Shown here one piece after another: positions 17,840 through 24,905 of a DNA stretch of 64,000 bases (its first letter is position 1; each line of letters opens with the position of its first letter). The notes under the pieces were generated by a model that saw only the letters and a list, made by a program, of their open reading frames with translations, had not been told where the DNA came from and did no database searches. The position numbers and the translations under genes were made by a program. Source of the DNA: Symploca sp. SIO3C6 (GTDB taxonomy: Bacteria; Cyanobacteriota; Cyanobacteriia; Cyanobacteriales; Coleofasciculaceae); assembly GCA_010692425.1 (NCBI GenBank), contig JAAHHJ010000006.1, positions 1 through 64,000 on the forward strand, given 5' to 3'.

Positions 17840-19066
17840 ATGAGTGACGTACCTGCAAATCATCCTCGCGCCTTATCATTGGAATTGCGAGAGAAAATTG
17901 AGTACTATCGTCAACTTGGCATTGTTGCAAATGCTGGTCCCATAGCCCATGGAAGAGGGGAAGCATTTGATTATCTTCTAGGTGAGACAACTCCTACTCC
18001 AGTTTTAGAAGATATATATACAGCTGCTGCTCTACTTCTAGAAGCTAAATATCCTGTGATTTCAGTTAATGGCAATACAGCTGTTTTAGCACCAAAGTCA
18101 CTTGTTTCACTTTCTAGAAAGATACCAGCTAAGTTGGAAGTAAATGTATTTTATGGTCGGACAGGAGAACGGGAAAAAAAGATTGCTGACTATTTGATTT
18201 CTCAAGGCGCTCCAGAGGTTATAGGTATTAATGCTGAAGCTAAAGTCCCGAATCTTCACTCAGCTAGAATGAGGGTTGATAAAAATGGAATGGCGTTAGC
18301 GGATATTGTTCTAGTTTCACTGGAAGACGGTGATAGAACTAAGGCTTTGATTGATTGGGGTAAAAAGGTAATATCTATAGACCTTAATCCTTTGTCTCGC
18401 ACTGCTGTTGATGCTACCTTAAATATCTGTGACAATGTTATTCGCGCTCTGCCTTTATTAGAAAAAGCTGTACAAGATTTACGAACAAACCAGCAAAGGA
18501 TTAAGGAGCTTACTGCTAAAGTTAACAATGATTATTCTACTGCGAGAGTTTTGAGGTTTCTGAATTATAGATTAAGAAATCTAGCTACGATTAAGAATGA
18601 ATTCTCAATTTTAGAAGCCACAGAAAAACACATCAATTTTATAAATTCTTTGACAAAATCTGTAATTGAGGAAGGATACTTTTATCCACAATCAGACGAA
18701 TTTAACACAGCAGACTACATGCGCTCGAAGCTTAATTCAGAATCTACCTATGTAAATGTCTTATTAGCTAGAAATAACCCTTGTGGTTTTATAGATGGAG
18801 ATGTTCGTGATGATCATAAATTTTATCTGAACCATCTTGCTATAGATAAAAGGTATAGAGGTTTTGGAGGGGGTAAGATTTTACTTGAGAAAGTAGAAAA
18901 GTTAGCAGTAATTAAAGATTGTCAGAAAATTGTAGTTAAAATCTTCACAAATTGTCACGCTGCACAAGCTTTATTTCTCAAGTCTGGTTACACCATTGAA
19001 GGTTTTATTGACTGCATTAAAGAAAAGCATAATTTAATAGTTATGGTTAAAAAGGTAATTTTATAG
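17840..19066 (+). CDS. Archaeal-type phosphopantothenate synthetase fused to a GNAT domain
   Basis: A 408-residue fusion. Residues about 5-230 match archaeal phosphopantothenate synthetase (4-phosphopantoate--beta-alanine ligase), which in archaea makes 4'-phosphopantothenate from phosphopantoate, beta-alanine and ATP. Hallmarks are IAHGRGEAFDYLLGET, PVISVNGNTAVLAP, EVNVFYGRTGERE, ADIVLVSLEDGDRT and VISIDLNPLSRTA. A helical linker follows (about 215-260). Residues about 260-408 are a GNAT acetyltransferase-like domain with the acetyl-CoA loop RYRGFGGGK and NCHAAQALFLKSGY. The gene is followed convergently by coaBC, and coaX and panC-cmk are close by, so a CoA role is well supported by context. 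The GNAT part might sense CoA, as PanZ does in enteric bacteria; that is inference. Confidence 0.87.
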   Translation: MSDVPANHPRALSLELREKIEYYRQLGIVANAGPIAHGRGEAFDYLLGETTPTPVLEDIYTAAALLLEAKYPVISVNGNTAVLAPKSLVSLSRKIPAKLEVNVFYGRTGEREKKIADYLISQGAPEVIGINAEAKVPNLHSARMRVDKNGMALADIVLVSLEDGDRTKALIDWGKKVISIDLNPLSRTAVDATLNICDNVIRALPLLEKAVQDLRTNQQRIKELTAKVNNDYSTARVLRFLNYRLRNLATIKNEFSILEATEKHINFINSLTKSVIEEGYFYPQSDEFNTADYMRSKLNSESTYVNVLLARNNPCGFIDGDVRDDHKFYLNHLAIDKRYRGFGGGKILLEKVEKLAVIKDCQKIVVKIFTNCHAAQALFLKSGYTIEGFIDCIKEKHNLIVMVKKVIL

Positions 19067-19147
19067 ATAAAAATAGTAGCGACTATTAGGTTGAATTAAA
19101 TCAACTTAAATCAAAGACGGGAACAGCATAATTAAAAATTAAAACAT

Positions 19148-19191
19148 TTATTACTTAAATTACTTATTACTTATTACTTATTACTTATTGC
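19148..19191. repeat. Heptamer tandem repeat (TTATTAC)n
   Basis: Tandem copies of TTATTAC between two convergent genes. The same heptamer array occurs at 24871-24888 and 50186-50230. This is the short tandemly repeated repetitive (STRR) class known from filamentous cyanobacteria. Confidence 0.75.
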
Positions 19192-19200
19192 TTTAGATTA

Positions 19201-20445
19201 TCAACAAACTCTTTCCAAATGCTCCACAATCTCATAAGCAATTTCTTTTTTACCTACAATTTTTTTTGCCCCCTCTATTTGCGTCACTAGATAAGCTACC
19301 TGCTCTCCATTTACTCCAGTTTCCTCCCCTCGATTGGCTATCACAGCAGGATAACCACGCTGTAATCTGTTCAAAGCTATTTCCATCAATTGCTCATGGC
19401 TTATCCCTTCTTGGTACTTAAATATAACCATATATAGTTCAGGAAACTTGGCTTTTACTTCATCAATCACTTTCAAAGTCGGAAGCAGATTAATTGTTTT
19501 CAAGGCACCACCACTGGGTACTTTTCCCGGAATAATAGTCTCTGGCTTGTAGTCAGCTACAGCTGCAGAAAAAACCCCACAAGTATATGATTTACTATCT
19601 AATTCTCCAAGTACAAGATCCAAGTACTCATCAAAAGTTTTGGCAATTTGATGAGGCAAGTGAGCAGGGGGCATGAAGGTACTCTCCCCATGAATAAGTT
19701 TAACTTCTGCACCTCTTAAATAAAGCTCTTCAGCAATGTTTATACCCAATCTTCCTGTAAAGCGATTAGTAATTCTGCGCACATTATCAATTTCTACAGG
19801 TGTGGGGCCACCGGTTACTAGTACCGAAACCCCTTTAAGTAACGAGCGACTGACGGCTCGACATACTTGTGCCACAATTGTTGTGGAAGCAGGAAGATTG
19901 TGTTTACCATAGTCTGAGCGCGGCGAGATAATCCCTATTCCCATTGTCTTTAATTTTTGTAAGGACTCAGTGAGAATAGAGTTATGGAGACTTCCATGCA
20001 TAGTAGGGACAACCAAAATTTTGGTTTTTTCTTGTTCCATGCGCCCGATTGCTGAGGCTAATGAGGAAGTAATTACACCATCAGCAATGCCGTAACGCAT
20101 TTTGTTGATAGTGTTGTAAGTTGCTGGTGCCACTAGATAGACATCAAAAGGAGCATCATCACTAAGATGCTCTGCTGCTGCTGTCAGTTGAGTTACTACT
20201 TTATTGGTGGTACACCACTCCAGAGTATCTATAGTGGTGTATCGAAGTGCTTCTTTGGAGGCAAAAGCCACAACTTTTGCCCCTTGCCTGCGCAGTGAAC
20301 GTGCTACTTCTGGAGCTTTCATTGCTGCTATGCTACCAGTGAGCAAAAGTGCAATCCGTTTACCCTTGAGATGAGAGCCTTCGAGTAAGACATCATGATC
20401 TCCGAGGGTTGAGGGGGGTGGTGGGCTAAAATCCCAGTCACTCAT
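19201..20445 (-). CDS. coaBC: CoaBC, phosphopantothenoylcysteine synthetase/decarboxylase (archaeal-like)
   Basis: A 414-residue bifunctional enzyme joining cysteine to 4'-phosphopantothenate and decarboxylating the product. Residues about 28-200 are the flavoprotein (CoaC) half with LLLTGSIAAMKAPEVARSL and LVAPATYNTINKM. Residues about 205-410 are the CoaB half with VLVTGGPTPVEIDNVRRITN and AVADYKP. Instead of the bacterial PAMNxxMW loop it has VPTMHGSLHNS, closer to the archaeal PAMHxxMY form, and the preceding segment GVITSSLASAIG is archaeal-like too. The first 25 residues are an extra Pro-rich leader. It is convergent with the synthetase fusion (134-base gap) and divergent from coaX. Confidence 0.88.
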   Translation of the reverse strand: MSDWDFSPPPPSTLGDHDVLLEGSHLKGKRIALLLTGSIAAMKAPEVARSLRRQGAKVVAFASKEALRYTTIDTLEWCTTNKVVTQLTAAAEHLSDDAPFDVYLVAPATYNTINKMRYGIADGVITSSLASAIGRMEQEKTKILVVPTMHGSLHNSILTESLQKLKTMGIGIISPRSDYGKHNLPASTTIVAQVCRAVSRSLLKGVSVLVTGGPTPVEIDNVRRITNRFTGRLGINIAEELYLRGAEVKLIHGESTFMPPAHLPHQIAKTFDEYLDLVLGELDSKSYTCGVFSAAVADYKPETIIPGKVPSGGALKTINLLPTLKVIDEVKAKFPELYMVIFKYQEGISHEQLMEIALNRLQRGYPAVIANRGEETGVNGEQVAYLVTQIEGAKKIVGKKEIAYEIVEHLERVC

Positions 20446-20600
20446 GCCAATAAAACTTAACCGATTTTGACTGTTGCTAACTGTTGCTATTTTAATATTA
20501 AGCTAAAGCTTAAGGACAGATTCCCACGCTCAGCTAATCACTTAACACCACAACTAGTGCTGTTTTGCCAGGAATAGGGTGTGAAAGTGTACACAAGTCT

Positions 20601-20676
20601 TGTAGCTTTAAGATCGCTGGCAGATCTAAAAATCCCATGTGCTTTGGGTCGTGGGATTTTCAACCCCTAAGCTACA
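20601..20676. repeat. Nested palindrome, IS200/IS605-end-like
   Basis: Outer arms tgtagctt (20601-20608) and aagctaca (20669-20676) enclose inner arms aaaatccca (20629-20637) and tgggatttt (20652-20660). The inner hairpin resembles the imperfect palindromes at ends of IS200/IS605 elements and their MITE derivatives. It lies in the 333-base gap between coaBC and coaX and might also act on their expression. No transposase is present. Confidence 0.45.
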
Positions 20677-20778
20677 CTACCGACATCAGCCTGAATCCTG
20701 TAGATGCTCCCATTGCTTAAAGCGATTAACCTTGCGGGGCTAGCGCGAAGCAATAGCTAAAACTACCTAATTTTTAAT

Positions 20779-21573
20779 TTGGACACTTACCATAACCAAA
20801 AAGCAACAAATAATAACAATAAATCAAGATATTTAGTACTTGCTGATATTGGTAATTCTGCGATTAAGCTAGGAATAGCTGACACTGAGACAGCTACAAT
20901 TCACCAGTATATAACCTGCGAAACCATCCAAGATTGCCACGAATGGTTTAAGGATATGCCATCTAGTCAGATTTTTTATTCATCTGTCAGGCATGGTTTT
21001 CAAGTCGAAGGTTTAATGCCTAATTCATCCTGGAAGATTATCTCAGCAGAGCCTTTCATTGAAATGGATGCCTTGAATTTTAAAGCAGGATTAGATCTTG
21101 GCATTGACAGAAAATTGGCTTGTTTAGCTGCTTTTCAAGTTGTAGAACAGCCCTTCTTGGTAATAACTATGGGTACTGCTACCACTTTATCCTTAGTTTT
21201 AGATAATACTTGTAAATTTTCAGTTATTTTCCCTGGTCTGGGTTTATCAGTGAAAGCCGTTAACGATAATACAAGAATTATGGTAGAACCAAATTTTGAG
21301 CATCTGGATAATCCTGCTCAAACTACTACTATACAAGATTCAGTACATGCAGGAGTACTGTTTTCTACGGTATTTGCTATCGAAGGTTGGGTTAATTACT
21401 TCCATCAACAGCAACAATATTTTCCTAAAGTGATTATTAGTGGAGGATATAGTAATTTAATATCTAAATTTATTACAACCAAGCATATTATAGTTCCTAA
21501 CTTAACGATTAAAGGGTTGCTTAAATTGTTTTTAAATAGTAAAGTCAGAAAAATTATTCAGAATCAAACCTAA
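20779..21573 (+). CDS. coaX: Type III pantothenate kinase homologue with altered active site
   Basis: A protein of up to 264 residues clearly of the CoaX family, which phosphorylates pantothenate in most bacteria. The first motif LADIGNSAIKLGI and the GIDRKLA motif are present. However, the catalytic-base motif D-x-GTATT reads ITMGTATTLSL, with Thr in place of Asp, and the Asp after TATT-x is Ser. The GGDA/GGQS motif reads SGGYSN. The only in-frame start before the first motif is a TTG at 20779. The enzyme is probably inactive on pantothenate or has a changed substrate, for example pantoate. It is divergent from coaBC and upstream of panC-cmk. Confidence 0.8.
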   Translation: MDTYHNQKATNNNNKSRYLVLADIGNSAIKLGIADTETATIHQYITCETIQDCHEWFKDMPSSQIFYSSVRHGFQVEGLMPNSSWKIISAEPFIEMDALNFKAGLDLGIDRKLACLAAFQVVEQPFLVITMGTATTLSLVLDNTCKFSVIFPGLGLSVKAVNDNTRIMVEPNFEHLDNPAQTTTIQDSVHAGVLFSTVFAIEGWVNYFHQQQQYFPKVIISGGYSNLISKFITTKHIIVPNLTIKGLLKLFLNSKVRKIIQNQT

Positions 21574-21944
21574 GTATTATAGCCATCTAAAACTGAAAAC
21601 AAACAATACATAATCTCTATCTCAAAGCCAGTATATTGTTAATTATTAACCTGAGATATTTTCAAATCTTAAATTGGCAGTAATTAGAACACAGAGGTTA
21701 TAATCTTTCAGGATGTGGAAGTCTGAACGAGAAGTTTACAGGCGAAGGCAGGAGGTAGAAGAGAGTATCTCAGATGGGGATTTAAACCCTCACTCCCTTT
21801 CAACTAGCCAGCCGGCCCCTGTGCAATTGGGTATAAAAATAAACCTTCTGCTCTGGAGCCCTGGAGTACCTTGCTTTTCCAGTTAACTTCACCCACAAAC
21901 CTTCAAACTTAGAATTCATATTTTTGGTTGATCGAGGTATAGAA

Positions 21945-23513
21945 GTGCACCTGTTCAAAACAATAGCTGGGTTGCGCTGTTACTTGCAGTTGTCTTACCA
22001 GAGCAAAACAGTAAGCCTTGTACCGCTCATGGGAGCAAGTTACGCAGAGCATATTAGTCTGATCCAGCTGTCTCGCAGAGAGAGCGAGATTGTTGTCGTT
22101 AGTATCTTTGTCAATTCACTCCTATGTGAACCCAACTCAGACTTAGGACAACATTCCTATCAATTAGATGAAGTCTATAAATTGTGTCAAAAATTAGGAG
22201 TTAATGCAGTTTTCTCTCCAACCAAAGGGGAATTTTACGGACAGGAACAGACAGTAGCTTTGGAACAAAGCCAAAATCTGATTACCCAGGTGCTATTGCC
22301 AACCACGATGACTTCAGTATTATGGAGTCAGCAACAACCAGAGTATTTTCAAAATTTGGCAACAATTTTTATCAAGTTGCTGAATATAGTGCAACCAGCA
22401 AAAGTCTATTTTAGTCAGAAAGATTATCAGCAATTGGCGATTATTCGGCGCTTGGTAGCAGACTTAAATTTGCCAGTTAAAATCGTAACCTGTCCAATTG
22501 CACGGGAGGAGTCGGGATTAGCTTGTAGCTCTAGTAATGAGCATCTAACAGAGTCACAAAAAGCACAGGCACAGATAATCTACAAATCATTGTGTAGGGT
22601 AAAACAAACTTTCCAAGCTGGGGAGCGGGATCATCATGTGCTCATAGATGCCCTCAAGTCGGAATTAACCCTCGCCAGAGAGCTTGAAGTTAAGTACATT
22701 GAGTTGGTAAATCCCACCACATTGATCCCCATAGTTCAGGTGAAAACATCTGGATTGTTAGTAGTTGCGGTAAACTTAGGTTCGACTATTCTGACTGACA
22801 ATATACTGCTGCTCAACCGCAAGCCAATTGTGGCAATCGACGGACCAGCCGGTGCTGGTAAATCTACAGTCACCAGACAGGTAGCGAAGACATTAGGACT
22901 AATGTATCTCGATACTGGTGCTATGTACAGAGCTGTAGCCTGGAGAGTTCAACAAGCGGGAATTAAACTTACTGATCAACCAGCAATTGCTGAACTAGTC
23001 AGCCAGTCTCAAATTTATCTAACTGAAGACGAGAAATCTCAAAGCGGGGTTCGCGTTTGGATTGATGGGGAGGAAGTCACCAAGGCAATTCGTTCACCAG
23101 AAGTCACTGCCAAGGTATCAGCTATCGCAGCTGTGCCAGTAGTCCGCCAGGAGCTAGTGAAGCAACAGCAGCTGTGGGGAGCTAAGGGTGGTATCGTGGT
23201 TGAAGGTCGCGATATTGGCACCAACGTCTTTCCAGATGCCGAACTCAAAATTTTCTTAACTGCCTCCGTTGCCGAAAGAGCACGTCGACGTCTACAAGAC
23301 TTCAAAGCTCAGAAACTGCCAAGCATGAGTTTAGAGCAGCTCGAACAAGAAATTCAACAGCGCGATTTTACTGACAGCACTCGTGCCATCTCTCCCTTGC
23401 AAAAAGCAGCCGATGCGATCGAAATTGAGACAGATAGCCTTAATATTGCTGAAGTAACTGAGTTAATTGTTAGTCTTTACCATCAGAGGCTCTATACCTC
23501 TGTTGAGGTGTAA
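21945..23513 (+). CDS. panC/cmk: PanC-Cmk fusion: degenerate pantothenate synthetase with intact CMP kinase
   Basis: A 522-residue fusion common in cyanobacteria. I chose the GTG at 21945 (MHLFKTIAGLRCYL); a TTG at 21924 is possible. The PanC half (about 1-290) keeps the family outline (LNIVQPAKVYFSQKDYQQL), but its active site is eroded: the usual PTMGALHxGH reads PLMGASYAEH, VNPxQF reads VNSLLC, and SSRNxYL reads SSSNEHL, so a His, a Gln and an Arg that bind substrate or ATP are gone. The Cmk half (about 295-522) is intact: DGPAGAGKST, YLDTGAMYRA and VVEGRDIGT. It should phosphorylate CMP and dCMP. PanC activity looks lost. Confidence 0.92.
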   Translation: MHLFKTIAGLRCYLQLSYQSKTVSLVPLMGASYAEHISLIQLSRRESEIVVVSIFVNSLLCEPNSDLGQHSYQLDEVYKLCQKLGVNAVFSPTKGEFYGQEQTVALEQSQNLITQVLLPTTMTSVLWSQQQPEYFQNLATIFIKLLNIVQPAKVYFSQKDYQQLAIIRRLVADLNLPVKIVTCPIAREESGLACSSSNEHLTESQKAQAQIIYKSLCRVKQTFQAGERDHHVLIDALKSELTLARELEVKYIELVNPTTLIPIVQVKTSGLLVVAVNLGSTILTDNILLLNRKPIVAIDGPAGAGKSTVTRQVAKTLGLMYLDTGAMYRAVAWRVQQAGIKLTDQPAIAELVSQSQIYLTEDEKSQSGVRVWIDGEEVTKAIRSPEVTAKVSAIAAVPVVRQELVKQQQLWGAKGGIVVEGRDIGTNVFPDAELKIFLTASVAERARRRLQDFKAQKLPSMSLEQLEQEIQQRDFTDSTRAISPLQKAADAIEIETDSLNIAEVTELIVSLYHQRLYTSVEV

Positions 23514-23525
23514 ATTGCCCTGCTG

Positions 23526-23565
23526 TTGACACTCCCGGGCAAGAGCGCGCGGGGATTCTTGGTTC
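23526..23565. repeat. IS200/IS605-type element end, solitary
   Basis: The sequence ttgacactcccgggcaagag continuing to ggattcttggttc is very close to the conserved end of IS200/IS605-family elements in cyanobacteria, with an imperfect cccg/cggg hairpin. No transposase accompanies it. The rest of the gap at 23514-23916 has nothing else recognisable besides the deacetylase promoter region. Confidence 0.5.
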
Positions 23566-23916
23566 ATCAACACCTTTTAAACTAAACTATCCTTGATGTT
23601 TGTTCAAAAAACTTGCTATTGAACTCATAATTGTGCCATCTTGACAGTCGTTAATAATAGCAGCTTATTTCTTTCCCAATCGCCTTACCTCTAGGTTTGA
23701 CTTGGGGAGTATAGGGAATTTGTCTGTAAATAATTATACGGTGGGAGTAAATTAAAAACTGGCAATCGCCAAACTTCAGAGCTAATACCCAGTTGCAATT
23801 GCTGAAACCCTTTATTTTTGGTTTCTCTGCATAAGTCCTAATCTTTTAGAACACAACTTGGTATTAAAAGCCATAAATTGCCCAAATTTTGTTCAGAGGA
23901 GTGAGAAAAACTGAAA

Positions 23917-24822
23917 GTGAGTGATCTGAGTTTATTTGCTTGGCAACGCCGAGTTTCTATCTCTTTATTTATCGCTGCTGGTGTTAGTTTTATGGCAGGT
24001 GTCAGTGTACCATTAGTTCCCTTGGTGAATCAGAAAACTGTGACTAAGGAAACTTTGCTAGAGTCACAGCAGCAATTAGAGCTAAGTATTTCGGAGATCA
24101 CCCCTCTAATTGAGCAGCAACAGGAGGCATATCAACAACTCATTGCCAAATTGCCACTGAAAACAGAAAAGGAACTTACCTTTTCTGTACCTGAGCAATT
24201 TCAGGGCAAAACCATTTATCAAGTTGGACTCAATAGTAAAGATAAGATTGTTGCCTTGACCTTTGACGATGGTCCTTGGCCCAAGACTACTAACGAGGTA
24301 CTATATATCCTCAAAAAACACAATATCAAAGCCACTTTCTTTGTCCTAGGGACAAATGTAAAAAATTACTCAGGGCGGCTTAAACAAATTGTAGAACACG
24401 GTCATGCTATTGGAAACCACAGCTGGAGTCATCCCTATAGCTATCAGAACCCATCAGCCGCAGCACTGGAAATTGACCGTACCGAAGACCTACTCTACAA
24501 AATTAGTGGTGTTAAAACCTCTTTGTTTAGACCACCAGGAGGATTCCTCAACAATGGTTTAGCAGCTTACGCCCGTAAAACCAATCATGCTGTAGTTTTG
24601 TGGTCATCGGATTCTAGGGATTACTATACTTCTGAGCAAAAGCTGCTTAATAACGTACTCAAACAAGCTCAATCAGGGGGGATCATCTTGCTCCATGACG
24701 GCGGTGGTGATCGCTCTAAGACAGTGCGGGCTTTACCGACAATGATTACAGAACTAAAACAGCGCGGCTACAAATTTGTAACCGTGCCAGAATTGCTAGA
24801 AATTGCAGCTACTGCACAATAA
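23917..24822 (+). CDS. Polysaccharide deacetylase (NodB homology domain), membrane-anchored
   Basis: A 301-residue carbohydrate esterase 4 protein. It starts at a GTG with the ribosome binding site agaggag nearby. Residues about 12-35 form one membrane segment, and 40-85 a coiled region. The NodB domain spans about 105-295 with TFDDGP (catalytic Asp and metal Asp), NHSWSHP (metal His pair), RPPGG and LHDGGG. It would remove acetyl groups from peptidoglycan or an exopolysaccharide at the cell surface. It is convergent with the glutamate synthase gene. Confidence 0.9.
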   Translation: MSDLSLFAWQRRVSISLFIAAGVSFMAGVSVPLVPLVNQKTVTKETLLESQQQLELSISEITPLIEQQQEAYQQLIAKLPLKTEKELTFSVPEQFQGKTIYQVGLNSKDKIVALTFDDGPWPKTTNEVLYILKKHNIKATFFVLGTNVKNYSGRLKQIVEHGHAIGNHSWSHPYSYQNPSAAALEIDRTEDLLYKISGVKTSLFRPPGGFLNNGLAAYARKTNHAVVLWSSDSRDYYTSEQKLLNNVLKQAQSGGIILLHDGGGDRSKTVRALPTMITELKQRGYKFVTVPELLEIAATAQ

Positions 24823-24870
24823 TCACTGAAATAAGTAATAAGTAACAAATAAGAAATGTTTTTATTGTCA

Positions 24871-24888
24871 CTTATTACTTATTACTTA
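24871..24888. repeat. Heptamer tandem repeat (TTATTAC)n
   Basis: Short TTATTAC array between the convergent deacetylase and glutamate synthase genes. Same unit as at 19148 and 50186. Confidence 0.6.
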
Positions 24889-24905
24889 ACTCCAGAGCCA
24901 CTCGC

